Shown here: positions 12,586 to 23,895 of the stretch, piece by piece
Layout of the letters: each line of letters opens with the position of its first letter
How positions within the stretch are numbered: position 1 is the stretch's first letter
Assembly (NCBI GenBank): GCA_032622095.1
Contig: CP136064.1
Span: 195,887,948-195,951,947 of the forward strand
Reading direction: 5' to 3'
DNA length: 64,000 nt
Source of the DNA: Siphonodentalium dalli
Lineage: Eukaryota > Mollusca > Scaphopoda > Gadilida > Siphonodentaliidae
Made by a program: the position numbers and the translations under genes
The notes under the pieces: model-generated
Told to the model about the DNA's origin: nothing
What the model saw: the letters and a program-made list of their open reading frames with translations, nothing else
Databases searched by the model: none

Positions 12586-12819
12586 TTAACCCTTTGAGTG
12601 CCAGGTCCGATTTTTGTATCGACCCATATACCATGTGCCAATGCATTCTCTTATATATGCGAGTCGACCATAGGTCGCCTCGCATATATAAGAGAATGCA
12701 TTGGCCTTACCAAAAGAAATAAAAAATAAAAAAAATTCATTTTTTTATTTTTTTTAGGGCACTCTACAGACCATAAATTAGGGCCGATCTTATCGGCCCC
12801 TGGCACTAAAAGGGTTAAC
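12586..12819. mobile_element. TTAA-flanked MITE with palindrome core, copy 2
   Basis: Bounded by TTAA at 12586-12589 and 12816-12819. The ends are CCCTTTGAGTGCCAGG and CCTGGCACTAAAAGGG. The palindrome has arms 12637-12663 and 12679-12705, extended inward by CGACC/GGTCG. The right end repeats the GGGCCGAT...ATCGGCCC hairpin of copy 1. This is the most compact copy, at 234 bp. Confidence 0.8.
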
Positions 12820-13188
12820 ATAAACATCATTCCGTGTACGTTCATACACTGGCATGTTTGCACGACATTATTTGCAGGCATTTTCTCATAGAAAACCCTA
12901 TGTTGCAATAATATAAAGGGCAACATAATATCCACATTTACCAAGCATATAAACGCCATGGGAAGTAAACATTCGGTATAATTCCACATGTAACGGTGCC
13001 ACTAACATATTTCCTTAAAATACCTATATATATATGATTGATTCTTACGATATAATTCCATGCTATTTACAGGCAAATGTCGATAGCATCGCTACTATTG
13101 GAGCTACATTGTTTTACTTCGCATATATAGTTATAGCTGCATGTGGTACAGATGTATTTTATAAAAAATTAAGTATTCGGTTTATGGC

Positions 13189-13290
<102 letters not shown>

Positions 13291-13446
13291 TGTCATCACA
13301 ACAGAATATACGAATAAGACGATATTACACGTAAGGGAAAGTGCAGATCTCGATGATATCAAACTTCTTGGCGGAATACAGAGGCAGAAAGAACAGAAAA
13401 GTATAAATACCACCGCAAGCAATGATGAAATGTGTTTTTGTTTCAG

Positions 13447-13711
13447 CATGCTTGACCAATGCAGGGACAGGGAGGCCGTTCTACGAGAACAGACTCGCCT
13501 GCTTCCCGGACGCAACTCCGATCAACACAAAGGAGGAGCATGCGCCCAATTCACCTGTCTCGCTGGACACGTTTCCGGATGTGAACAACGAGGACCATTC
13601 GAAGCCACTAAATGCAAAGCTGATGAATTGCGTTGCACATCTGGAAATGAAACAGCTGTGGAACGACTTCGATAAGTTAGGAACAGAAATGATCGTCACG
13701 AAAGCCGGAAG
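13447..13711 (+). CDS. Tbx1/10: Tbx1/10 coding exon 2 (N-terminal part of T-box)
   Basis: The acceptor is TTTGTTTCAG at 13446 and the donor AAG|GTGAGT at 13711/13712. The exon enters in phase 1 and leaves in phase 2. It gives residues 62-150 of the model. The first two thirds are an unordered, acidic Pro/Ser/Asn-rich stretch. The T-box starts at about residue 124 with [13 protein letters not shown], then [12 protein letters not shown]. [24 protein letters not shown] is the standard opening of Tbx1/10 T-boxes, and the intron between the two arginines of AGR-RMFP is a conserved T-box intron position. No in-frame Met precedes the domain in this exon apart from the one just before it, so an upstream exon is required. 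Confidence 0.93.
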
Positions 13712-13719
13712 GTGAGTTT

Positions 13720-14006
13720 TTAAAATCCATTCTACACTGGATTGATTATTCCATTCCATTCAGTTATAATAGTATACATTGGAATGGTCTATTATTCGTT
13801 TGGGGGATGTTCCAGGATGTTCAGGTAATAAAAGCATACGACATACAAGTGAAGCGGTAATACAAGTGCAAAATTATTCATATTCATGAGTGGGAAATGT
13901 TCAGATAATAAACTAATAAACAAGTTCAACAAATAACCTATGGTCGTTTGTTGAACTTAATATCTGAACATTTCTGTCAATGGGTATTTAGTATAGAAAG
14001 AATTAA
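13720..14006. mobile_element. TTAA-type MITE of the GTTCAGATAATAAGTTCAAC family, copy 1
   Basis: TTAA at 13720-13723 and 14003-14006. The interior inverted repeat joins TGTTCAGATAATAAAC to GAACTTAATATCTGAACA. The right end phrase TATTTAGTATAGAAAG matches 23760-23775 and 31352-31368. Left-end phrase AGTATACATTGGAATG matches AGTATACATCGGAATG at 23560-23575. Confidence 0.6.
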
Positions 14007-14479
14007 ATTGAACTTTTACGTATAAATGTATTGGTTGTTCTCCCCAGACAACACAGAAATTGTCATGAAATGATAAACTCCGTATATTGAAAACATTTTC
14101 GCTTAAGAGTAATTTATTTAAGCTTAAGCGTATTTCATTTACGCCAACATGAATATCTTATGATAGGATCGTCTTTTGGTGGTTACCTATACCTATAAAT
14201 CAAATTATATCTAAATCAAATGGGAAGCAAGACAACATCTTCAACAATTTAACGAGCATGTTTTAATTTGTTAAGGAGCTTTACATGAATATGGCATCCA
14301 CAAACGTTCTTTTAAGAGTCCCATAAAATCCTCAAATGCTAATTCTATTTTCACACGTTGACAAATTTTCCTAGACTATTTTAGGTTATGGTACGCTATA
14401 CCATACAAGAAAACTAAGATGCATGCATCAGGTCGGCCGTGAACTATCTACCATAGAATTGTTGTAGCTATCGATTATA

Positions 14480-14861
14480 CATTTTGAAACACCTGTCTGT
14501 ATGTATGTATGTATGTATGTATGTGTGTATGCGTGAATGCATGTGTGTATGTGTTATAGACTCTAACACTGCTCGAATTTGGTATTTAACGTGTCAACTT
14601 GACCTCGCTCATAGGCATGTTTCTGGACCTTGACCGGTCCGACTAAAAATTTGTGTGTAGGACTACTTCGATCCCGGGAGCAATATGGACGGGTCCAATT
14701 TCACGTGGGACCATGTTCTCGAACGTGCTGATATAGGCATGTTTCTGGACCAATTGAACAATAGTTTGGCCAGACGCTGTATATACTGGGTACTGTCCAG
14801 ATGGAGGCGATCACAAAAAAAATCCCTAACTAGCCCGAACGAAGTCGAGTAAATCAGCTAG
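14480..14861 (+). mobile_element. Helitron-like element, copy B
   Basis: It opens near ATTTTGAAACACCTGTCTG, then a (GTAT)n tract, then sequence matching copy A at 1600-1906. It ends with a decayed hairpin (CCCGAACGAAGTCGAG), 7 bases and CTAG followed by T. Boundaries at the 5' side are approximate. Confidence 0.4.
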
Positions 14862-15334
14862 TTTAATATATATTTTGGACATTTGTCTGTCTGTTTGTCT
14901 GTTAGCTATGGCCGGGATACCTAGGGGTAATTATTTCCAGGGAGTATTTTGGACGGGTCAAATCTTGATCCCCGACCTGACTTTGACATTCAAAAAGATC
15001 AATTCAAGGTCAAATCTGGTAAAACGGAAGTATTTCAACGAAATTTGATACCTACTGTTACTTTTGTCCCAGGAGTGTTTCGGGTGGGTCAAATCATGAC
15101 CATGACCTGATCTTGACATTCAAAATTGTCAATTCAAGGTCAAATCGGGTATAAAGCCGGGCGGATTTCGACGGGTACTTTTGTCGTGACTTTTGTCCGG
15201 GGAGTGTTTTGGACGGGTCAAATCGTGACCCCGACATGACCTTCACCTTTAAAATAGTCAATTCAAGGTTAAATCGCGCATTTCTCCGAAAATCAGAGGG
15301 GAACATCCCGGACGAAGTGGGGTCCACGAGCTAC
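14862..15334 (+). mobile_element. Second Helitron-like element with internal tandem repeat
   Basis: It starts directly after copy B with ATTTTGGACATTTGTCTGTC, similar to the start of copy B. It contains three diverged repeats of a GGGTCAAATC(G/T)TGACC ... TCAATTCAAGGTCAAATC unit. It ends in CCCGGACGAAGTGGGG, a spacer and CTACT, which resembles the CTAGT end of copies A and B. Non-coding. Confidence 0.4.
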
Positions 15335-16778
15335 TATTATATATTTCTAGATTTAGTTACAAACTAAATACCTGTATATTGTACAAAGAAATGTTTGACA
15401 AATATATCTGTATCAATATTACCATACGGGTCATTAAAATAGATACGACGAAACAAATTTTGAAGGGTGCATGTATCAGGTAAATATTTATATTTCAAAT
15501 GATGACAGGAATGCAGAAAGTTGGAGTACCTACGTAATACTGGCTATCCGCATGAAGAGATATACATGTATATAAAAACCAGATGAGGGATATGTCTGTA
15601 CAGTTGCTAAACAATTCAGTCATGCAAAAGAGGATCAAAGAGTAAGATACCAAATTGCTGCCTGTGGTAATGTTTTTTAACGAAATTCGGGAAAATTAGA
15701 TTACTCTCACCCTGGTTATCCAGAAGATAATTGTGGAATCTGATGACGATCGGACAAGGGGTGTCGTCTGTAGGATCAACCAAATTATTTAGCCATAAAA
15801 ATAGTAAAATTGAAGATCACCGCTGGCAGTGATGTCTTCACAAGGACAGTTTGAGAACAAAATATGGCTCACATCTAGCGGTGACCCAAAATATCCACAT
15901 AAGAAAAAGTTCTCCAATAAAAGCTGGCTGCAGGGTGCGCCAATTGATTCAAATTCGAAATTTAGCAGGGTGTACTGCTTGTGGCCATGTTTTCCCCGCA
16001 AATTTGATAGACTGATGGACAAAACCACTGAATCCGTTGAATCAATATACATGTATACATGGATTAATTTATATGCATTGTTATACACAGTACTGGTATA
16101 TAAAGGTACTGAAAATAACTATATTACTAGTATACACAAAATAAACCATATAACATGGCTATGGGTTCTAATATCCGAACATGACAGCTGAGAACTTGGT
16201 GTGAACTAAAGAGTGGTGGTTTCTCAAGCATATCTAACCCTCCACGTTAGACACATGCCATTAAATGTCATAAGTATAATCTAGCTTGAGGACAGAAGTG
16301 ATCCATAAAACCCCCCTTAATTCAACCAGGTCCTCGCGCGATGTATGATCGATCACATGATGATCTAGGGGGATTATAATTGATGTATAAAAACAGCACT
16401 GCATGTAAATATAAAATAAAATAGTGCTACATCTTATTACAGATTATTGCCATATATAATCAGTGATTATACAGACAGTCTGACAAAATAAAGTTTCAGT
16501 GACACTCTATCCGAAGAGGGGAATAATTTCATCTGTTACAGTCAATGGAGCAATTATGAATCTGGAAAGGTGAAATTTCTAAGTAATACTAGATATCGAC
16601 ATGACGCGATAAAATATAACGTAAATGCAATATGGCCGCTGGCGACCATTTTTTCCTATGAAATTAAAAAAATATTTGATAGCTCTCATCTGATAGATCA
16701 ATATCAAGATAAATATGAAGTTTGGTGATGATCGGATGAGTGAAGTGGACTGTGGTCTGTGCTAAACGGTTTAGTAAT

Positions 16779-17085
16779 GCTTAAAAAGATTCTTACCTTA
16801 ATATTTTTATGTTCACTTTATAAACTTCACTGAGTCATCTTTGTCATGTATTGAGTTTGATATCTTTTGTTAACAGTTTATAAATCATGTATGTCTCATG
16901 TTTGTTATTTTAATTTATGTGTTTATTATCATTAAATAAAGTTGCATTCCTTAAAAAGATGCTTACCTCAATGTTTTTATGTTCACTTTATAAACTCCAC
17001 TGAGTCATCTTTGTCATGTATTGAATTTGATATCTTTTGTTAACAGTTTATAAATTATGTATGTCTCGTGTTCGTTATTATATTA
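16779..17085. repeat. Tandem duplication of a ~170-bp segment
   Basis: CTTAAAAAGATTCTTACC through TAAATCATGTATGTCTC is repeated from about 16953 with few changes. No coding content. Confidence 0.85.
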
Positions 17086-18276
17086 TATACACTTTATAGT
17101 GTGTTTTCAGAACGAAAACAAATTGAATAAAATCAACAAATTTGTAAATTTAAAAACAATTCAAACGTTGTTGTATTCCATGTCCCAGCCCGGACATATA
17201 CACCAAATTTCAATAATATTCATTGAGAAACAACGGACCAAACGCTATATAACACCCGTATACATCTTTTATTCCGTATCGGACTCGGGTACATGTTATA
17301 GTAGGTACCGAATTGACACACGTCGACTGGGCGAGTTGGCCCTGGGGCGACTAGGCCGATTCCGGCACATTCTAGAATTTACCGTATGTATCCGTTTACG
17401 CGTAGTTTACTTTAGAAAGTTCCGCAATTAATACCGTAAATAGAGCGACCATATTTGACAGAGAATGCCTCTGTTATTGATTATCAAGTTTGTGTACATT
17501 AAAAACGACAAATTCACATGCTCGTTCAAGCGCAGTAGTCTATTTTCCCCATGTTAAAGGATATCCACAAATACTAAATAACGCTAACCTACTGCCGAAT
17601 GTTTGACACGACAACTGTTAACATATTTGGGCTGAATTCATCTGACGCGGTATTATTCCTCAAAATAAACAACAAAACCATCGTTACTTGGAAATGTAGT
17701 TTGGGCTAACATTTACATAAATCCTCCAGATCAATTATCCGACACACACGTCAGATGAAAAAGTCACATGAAGTAACCGGCCAAATTGGCCGAAATGAAT
17801 CAAACTTCTCTTATTTGTATGCGTACTATACTGTTTGTCGCATAAACATTAAACTCTCTATAATTACACAAGTGATGGTATACAACTACAATTAATCCGA
17901 ATTTAATCCGGATATGTGGCAAAATTCAATCATGCAACAACTCGTTGAATTTCACCAATGCAGGGATATTCTCTGACAAGCTTGCCTGTCAGTTTTACAG
18001 ACAATTCGTCGTATAGAGGGTGGACTGTTTATAAATGCACATACCTCATTGTTAACTATATACGCGGTATATGATTTATGTAACTCAATAAGTTATTATA
18101 CAACTGGCATTTACCCGAAATTAGCCCTTCAAATATTCTGCAAGGATTAAACGTGCAATAACTCGTGGAATTCACACCGCCCAATCAGCAATAAAACAAT
18201 CGACTATAGATATTCTGTCATTCAGGAATTTACCAATCGAAAGTTTGCAAAATATAGCCAGCTATGTATATAATTT

Positions 18277-19105
18277 CATGAAAGTTAGATGATGCCATGA
18301 ATCTCTATTCTAGCTGACGCCCGTAGAGATCATTATAAATTCGAAAACATAACGCAGGGAATATATTTCTTAGTTGTAACCCTTTCCTTAATAATGTACT
18401 TCACTGTAGGATATGATCAAAGACAGAAATGTGTGTACATATGGATTACGATCTGATAGTAGTATGCGTTTGTACATTCCTTTCAACAAACAGAAAACGT
18501 TTGGCGATAGGGCATTTTCATTTGCAGGTCCACATCTTTGGAATAGCATTCCACTTCACTTAAAAATATTCACTGATTTAAATAAGTTTAAGACCGGCCT
18601 CAAAACATATCTCTTTGATGTAGCATTTAATTCCTAGATATATGTGCATGTACATGTATTATGCTGATTAGGCAATGAGCTCGATGTAATGTAAAGCGCC
18701 GTTGAATATGTACTCATAATATTGAGCGCTATACAAATTAATTATTGTATTGTATTGTAAAGGTCCCAACTCGAAATTGCAAGCTTTTCTGTGACTTTCA
18801 GTAGCCGATATCGCAATAAACATCGAATTAATTACCCAGGAGAAATTCAATAATTGTAAGCGACGCAAAGCAAAATCGCTCAGAAAGTCACTTAAATGGT
18901 GAAATTTCGAGTTTTGACCTTCACCTACAGTGAAGTACATTATTAAGAAACGGGTAATAACTAAGAAATATATTCCCTGCATTATTTGTTCGACTTTATA
19001 AGGTTCCCTGTCAAAAGTTCCCATGTTTTGTATTGGTGGAATATGATCTCTACGGGCGTTATATATAGGCAGAATAGAGATTCATGGCACCATCTACATG
19101 AAAGT
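18277..19105. mobile_element. Mutator-like MITE, copy 2, with perfect 9-bp target duplication
   Basis: CATGAAAGT at 18277-18285 and again at 19097-19105 flank TAGATGATGCC...GGCACCATCTA. It matches copies 1 and 3 along its length, except for an insertion of about 350 bp (18408-18760) carrying a LINE 3' end. Removing that insertion leaves about 460 bp, close to the other copies. Confidence 0.85.
18408..18760 (+). mobile_element. L2/CR1-like LINE 3' end nested in the MITE
   Basis: The frame 18413-18637 encodes the C-terminal end of a non-LTR reverse transcriptase polyprotein: LRSDSSMRLYIPF, FGDRAFSFAGPHLWNSIPLH, then FKTGLKTYLF. The (Y/F)GDRAFSxAxPxLWNSxP...FKxxLKTxLF layout is a very common animal LINE C-terminus. 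The 3' UTR holds GTAAAGCGCCGTTGA and GAGCGCTATACAAATTA, then a TATTGTATTG tail, all typical of L2/CR1-like elements. The 5' side is truncated at the insertion point, as in most LINE copies. Confidence 0.8.
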
Positions 19106-20038
19106 TTGCCTGACAATTGTGCCAGCTCTATGAACGTACACTTATCGGGATTTTGTCTGCTCAACTTCTTATATGCACACCATACGAACATCAAATATTC
19201 ACACTGATAGAGAGGATGATTTCCAAAGCAATTGGTGAGTTTCTGGCCGCCCGTTCCCCAATCCAAGACTTTGATTTATCACACTTTCAGGAATCATTAA
19301 CTGCCAAATGATGTTTCATTTTCAACTGCGTAAACAAATTAGACCCCACGAAGTGTGATCTGCAGAGAGCATTTTTCACACCAGAGTGTCTGCTCCGTGA
19401 AACCCCACGGGGTGCTGCACCACGTGTTTATACTGGGTCTATTTGATAGCAATTTAACTACTCGTGTTCGGCCGATCTGCCTCTGATGGGCGAACTTTAC
19501 GACAAGTATGGTTTGACATAATAATCGTATTTTATGGCCAGTTAAAGTGTTCTGCTCTTGTAACAATCTACACAGTTTATATTTTTACGAATAATAGACA
19601 AATGATGTGGACATTGCAGCAGGCCCATATGCTACACGATTATTTCTACATCTTGTCTAAATGTTTAAGGGATTTTGGCGCAAAATTTGAAGTCTGACTT
19701 TTTGGTCTTCTAGAAAGTTCTCTCAAAAATACCTCAATCCGTTTGCGGCAGTCCACCAATCACAGCCTAATGGTTTGTTTGAACGGGGAAATCATTATTC
19801 CAATTGCTTTGACCTGACTTATTGTGGCCACACACCACAAGAGTGGAGCTACATGTACATGTATACAAAGAAGGGTAACACCGAGAAAAGAGAGGGAGAG
19901 CGACCGTAAAAAAAACTACCAAATTGTTACTAACGTGCATGTTATTTATTATACACGGATAGCTACATATTCCCTATATAAGACTGTTATGTGAGTACCA
20001 CGAGACCTGAACACCCGATGTATTCGAACAATATACTA

Positions 20039-20293
20039 TACCTTACTCGTATTTAAATTCGCGCAGTACTATTTTTCGCTCAGTTTTGAATTGGCGCAAT
20101 TTGAATCTGCTCCAGTGCGCGAATTGGCTATATATGCGCCCCATCGGAGTGTCTCACGCCACTTTAACACATTAATAACCATAACTATCTTATTCCCCAT
20201 GCATATGGATAACGCAAACTTCCGTTTTAACTTTCAAATCACCAATGGGTGCGTGAACAAATAATGCTGCGCGAATTTAATACGAGTAAGGTA
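20039..20293. mobile_element. TA-flanked MITE
   Basis: CCTTACTCGTATTTAAATTC at 20041 is inverted at GAATTTAATACGAGTAAGG ending 20291. Both ends are flanked by TA. The length is 251 bp with TIRs of about 30 bp (including CGCGCAG/CTGCGCG). The TA duplication suggests a Tc1/mariner-driven MITE. Confidence 0.75.
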
Positions 20294-20559
20294 TACTGAT
20301 GCAAACTCCAGGCAGAGTTATCTCCCATCGCTCCGCTGAGTTACCATTGCCACAATGACATTAATTGGTAAGGAATTGTTACGTGTTTTTAGTTCTTATG
20401 TTTTAGGATTAAAATTGTTTATGTCTGGCTCAGTTCATATTGTTCTTATCAATACCGAAAGAATTACCATTATTGCAAACTTTAAAAAAAATTTGGTGGT
20501 CAAAACAAGATAATAGGTGACTAAATAGTAGTAAATACAGTTTCCGCGACGATATGTAA

Positions 20560-20682
20560 AAATATATTTATCGTCTGCAAAGTACACTCATTGTGACAGT
20601 GATATATCGCAGCGATAGCATAGAGGGCGCTGTATGGAGTTTGATACTGATGCACAACAATAAATTGAATTGAATTGAATTA
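20560..20682 (+). mobile_element. Probable retroposon 3' tail abutting exon 3
   Basis: The sequence ends in AATAAATTGAATTGAATTGA, the same tail as the LINE at 5640-6032, then ATTACAG at the splice acceptor. The upstream 80 bases (CTGTATGGAGTTTGATACTGATGC) are otherwise unassigned. I infer the 3' end of a LINE or LINE-mobilised element. Confidence 0.5.
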
Positions 20683-20685
20683 CAG

Positions 20686-20959
20686 GCGGATGTTTCCCAC
20701 GTTCCAAGTCCGGATCACTGGCTTGGACCCCGACGACTCGTATCTCATGATGATGGATTTCGTCCCCAAGGACCATCAGCGATATAGGTACTCGTTCCAC
20801 ACCAGCTCGTGGGTTGTAGCTGGTAAAGCTGACCCAAATATGCCGGCTAGGGTTCACATGCACCCGGATTCTCCAACAAAGGGGTCGGTGTGGATGAAAC
20901 AGATTGTGAGCTTTGACAAGCTCAAACTCACAAACAACCTGATGGACGATAACGGTCAT
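20686..20959 (+). CDS. Tbx1/10: Tbx1/10 coding exon 3 (T-box core)
   Basis: The acceptor is TTACAG at 20685 and the donor CAT|GTGAGT at 20959/20960. It enters in phase 2 and leaves in phase 0, giving residues 150-241. It encodes the central T-box: [90 protein letters not shown]. The [34 protein letters not shown] and DDNGH motifs are diagnostic of the Tbx1/10 class; Tbx20, Tbx15 and Tbx2 classes differ at several of these. The exon has no frame break. The usual acceptor pyrimidine tract is replaced by TTGAA repeats. Confidence 0.95.
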
Positions 20960-21994
20960 GTGAGTTAATTTCCGGCATTGAAGATTCCCATCAGATTTAA
21001 ACCGCCAAACCTACTTTTATATACGTTTTTACACCAGAAAGTAATGAGATCGAACTCATGAGCCAAATCGTGGGAATTGATGAGCAATATATACCGACTT
21101 TCGATAAACGCTCTTTATTGCAGGTGATATTTTAATTATTTTTTTGTTGACGAAACTGCCTCTTGTGAAATCTTCAGTTCCAAGAAAAGAAAAAGGCCAA
21201 TGTGTTCGTCTAAACACTGTAGCATATTATGCATGGCGTCAAACCATGCAGTTGGGGCCATATTTAGATGTGAGACTATATCATGTCACGAATCTCTACT
21301 TTGACTAACACAGTAGAGATTCATGACATGATCTAGTTGCGAGACATGTGTTCGTATGTACGTCAAGGTTGGTTAGTAGTAGAATTCATACGGAAACGAA
21401 CGGCCCCGGTGGAATGGCATGCAATGATTCAGCGATGTTCGGTTCTGACCTGAAGCGTGACACTTGGAATAAACCTGACATGCATCTTAATTCACTACCG
21501 CTCCTATATCAAATCGCGGAATGCCGTGCTGGCTAGGTCAATTCCCGCACGTACACCATTCCCAAGCAACGGACATCATGCGCCCGCATGTTTACGTTAC
21601 CGACAGTTTGTTTATAACTGGGTTTCGCTTCAGAAAGTAAACAGCTTAGGAAGAAAGCATTATTCGATGTATCGCACTGTATAAGTAAAACAAAGTTTGG
21701 TCTTCTTAAAGTGCCTTGTTGGTCCAGATACAATGGAATATATATCGAAAAATTCACCCATGCAGGGACGAGAAACTTATAATGTTGGAAATGTGTCTAT
21801 AATATTGCAATGTTCAATTAGGTTTGTGTCTACTTCGAAAATGGGTGTTTTTGCATCGATGAATTATTTCAGCTGATGACGCTTTTGTTTTGCCTAGAAT
21901 TTACTGATTATCTACATGGTTTCCAGATCAGTGCGTGTTATACGACAGAATATCTAGTTGTTACCATGGTTCATTTGTATTGTTTCGTTTTCAG
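20960..21994 (+). other. Tbx1/10 intron 3
   Basis: A 1.0-kb intron. It contains a lone CGATAAACGCTCTTTATTGC motif (about 21103) and the minimal Mutator-like TIR pair at 21277-21335. Nothing else recognised. Confidence 0.9.
21267..21345. mobile_element. Minimal 59-bp Mutator-like TIR pair
   Basis: TATATCATGTCACGAATCTC and GAGATTCATGACATGATCTA are the outer TIRs of the Mutator-like MITE, joined with only a short spacer (21277-21335). Flanks GATGTGAGAC and GTTGCGAGAC agree at 8 of 10 positions, a decayed duplication. It looks like an internal deletion derivative that kept only its ends. Confidence 0.65.
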
Positions 21995-22135
21995 ATAATT
22001 CTAAATAGCATGCACAAATATCAACCACGGTTCCACGTCGTCTATCAAGGGAAATCGGAAGCGACCATCAATCACAGGACGTTCGTCTTTGATGAGACCA
22101 AATTCACGGCAGTAACGGCCTACCAGAACCACAGA
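21995..22135 (+). CDS. Tbx1/10: Tbx1/10 coding exon 4 (T-box, DNA-contact region)
   Basis: The acceptor is GTTTTCAG at 21994 and the donor AGA|GTGAGT at 22135/22136. Phase 0 at both ends, 47 codons, residues 242-288. It encodes [19 protein letters not shown], a short variable loop (KSEATINHR), then [31 protein letters not shown] and [10 protein letters not shown] are near-invariant T-box motifs that contact DNA. HVVY rather than HIIK/HIVR supports Tbx1/10. The loop is shorter than in the vertebrate protein. Confidence 0.95.
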
Positions 22136-22825
22136 GTGAGTGTGACCTATATACCAAAAGGACAGTAAAATAGCCAATATTGTAATTTTATCAACTATTG
22201 TTACGGCTCACACCTGTTCATAATATACATGTACTTTATCACCACAATGACTACATTGACGCCGAATTATTCACCAATGAAAACGCTTAAATAACTTCTC
22301 GGGTGCAACCATTCTTCACCTAACCGCTGGATATATTTTGAAAGACATATGGCAGTTTGGAGGCCCACGTTAGGTTAAACAGTCATATAATTGCATATAA
22401 TTTAGGAATATATTGAATGAATAAAGAGTGTTTGTTACATAACTGTACGAAACATTGAAATTTGAAAAATTATGAATTCGATAATTGTTCAGAGTATAGT
22501 ATCAAGTCTATGTACCAATAGTTGGTGTATTAATCGACTTATATTGTTCATTCTATTCCAAATTACGTACACATCATTCTGAGTCTATAAATGAGCCATA
22601 TCTGTTTAATAAGAATTTGTGAACATATACACTGGCTTACAAGGTCAAGGTAAACAGCGTTAGGCCAATGCATTATCTTATATATGTGAGGCTACATATG
22701 GGAGACTCGCATATATAAGAGAATGCATTGGCACAGGGTTTTCAAAATTTCAGGAAGCTCCAGTCATGGAAGGATATACATTTTTATAATGGTCTATTAT
22801 TAATATGACAACATCGAATTTTCAG
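22136..22825 (+). other. Tbx1/10 intron 4
   Basis: A 690-base intron. A palindrome-core element occupies 22621-22740 and ends about 90 bases before the acceptor. Confidence 0.9.
22664..22732. mobile_element. Palindrome-core element, copy 3
   Basis: Arms 22664-22690 and 22706-22732 match the palindrome of the TTAA MITEs with two or three mismatches. It lacks the CCCTTT ends. The left flank ACTGGCTTACAAGGTCAAGG also precedes the palindrome at 32846, so these two belong to a separate subfamily. Confidence 0.75.
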
Positions 22826-22893
22826 ATCACACAGTTAAAGATAGCAAGCAATCCATTTGCGAAAGGATTCAGAGACTGCGATCCAAATGACTG
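22826..22893 (+). CDS. Tbx1/10: Tbx1/10 coding exon 5 (end of T-box)
   Basis: The acceptor is ATTTTCAG at 22825 and the donor ACTG|GTAAGC at 22893/22894. Phase 0 in, phase 2 out, residues 289-310 plus two bases of 311. It encodes [20 protein letters not shown] followed by [22 protein letters not shown] is the hallmark C-terminal T-box segment of Tbx1/10. The exon breaks inside the codon that in other Tbx1/10 proteins encodes Trp of (E/D)DW; here TG must be completed by the next exon. Confidence 0.95.
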
Positions 22894-23337
22894 GTAAGCT
22901 TGCTCAATAACCAATGGCAATATTCTGAGATCAGTCGAGTAATCTTATATATACGTGTGCTAACTTTGACAATTCTCTCAACACATCTTCAATATTGGAG
23001 CCTAGAATTTTTTTATTTGCCTACCAGCCGCAGTCATGTACATATTCACCAAGATTTATCCATGGGGCCTAATTTAACAACCCTTCACTAAGTATTGATG
23101 TTATGTGTACTTTTGAGGAACATTGTGTCGCTTGACATGATCTAGACTATAATGGAAGTTTGCGTCCCGAACGAATATTTATTCTGAGGAAAGAGTACTA
23201 ATGTTTCCTTCATAATTTGACCATTTGCATTGGTATCAATATTCATACAATGTTCCAATATGTTCTGGTGAGACAAAATCAGAATATAATTTTGATATTT
23301 TTAAAGTAATTTTCAATCGTACATTATATGGCTCCCT

Positions 23338-23486
23338 TTAACCCTTTCAGTGCCAAGTCCGATTTTTGTATCAACTTTTAGAGCTCTTTCCATCAATGTA
23401 TCACATTATTATAATCAATAAATTTGAAAAATGATTAAGGAAATATGGGTTGATACAAAAATCGGAATTGGCACTGAAAAGGTTAA
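23338..23486. mobile_element. TTAA-flanked MITE without palindrome core
   Basis: TTAA at 23338-23341 and 23483-23486. TIRs are about 38 bp (CCCTTTCAGTGCCAAGTCCG and CGGAATTGGCACTGAAAAGG, then TTTTTGTATCAAC on both sides). It shares its ends with copies 1 and 2 but has a different, AT-rich centre. It shows that the ends mobilise independently of the palindrome. Confidence 0.8.
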
Positions 23487-23516
23487 AGAGACCCGTCTCT
23501 CCAGTCCAGTGATCGC

Positions 23517-23781
23517 TTTACCCTTGCTGTGCTAAATGGATCCCCCCATTCAGTTCTAAAAGTATACATCGGAATGATCTATTATTCATTTGGAGGGTTG
23601 TTCAGGATAAATTAGCAGACGACAATAGGACAAAAAGAACATACAAATCCTGAATGATTCCAATTCATTGGTGGGAAATGTTCAGCTAATAAGTTCAACA
23701 TACGTTGTTGATCTTATTATCTGAACACTTCCTAAGGCAACTACTCGTCAACGAGCTCATATTTAGTATTTAAAGGGTTAA
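23517..23781. mobile_element. TTAA-type MITE of the GTTCAGATAATAAGTTCAAC family, copy 2
   Basis: It ends in TATTTAAAGGGTTAA at 23781. The left end is TTTACCC at 23517, one base off TTAA. The interior repeats AAATGTTCAGCTAATAAG and CTTATTATCTGAACACTT in inverse orientation, and shares CGGAATGATCTATTATTC with copy 1. Confidence 0.55.
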
Positions 23782-23895
23782 CAGCCATTGGCTGTCTTCT
23801 TTGCAGTAATATGCACTGGGACATATATATTAATTTGTCATCTGTGCGAAGGGTTAGGATTTCGCTTTTATATATACACATATCAATTGATGATA

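Larger units (their letters stand above)
13712..20685 (+). other. Tbx1/10 intron 2
   Basis: A 7.0-kb intron. It holds a TTAA MITE beginning nine bases after the donor site, Helitron-like elements, a ~170-bp tandem duplication, a Mutator-like MITE interrupted by a LINE 3' end, and a TA-flanked MITE. Its 3' edge is a TTGAA repeat running into the acceptor. The remaining stretches (15340-16775, 17090-18275, 19110-20035) show no gene I recognise; ORFs there look random. Confidence 0.85.

Noticed and set aside
15789-16191. Overlapping 99- and 120-codon frames on opposite strands
   Set aside because: Neither shows a domain, and the composition looks random.
17057-17431. 124-codon frame on the plus strand
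   Set aside because: It overlaps the 3' end of a tandem duplication, has no motif, and lies in T-box intron 2.
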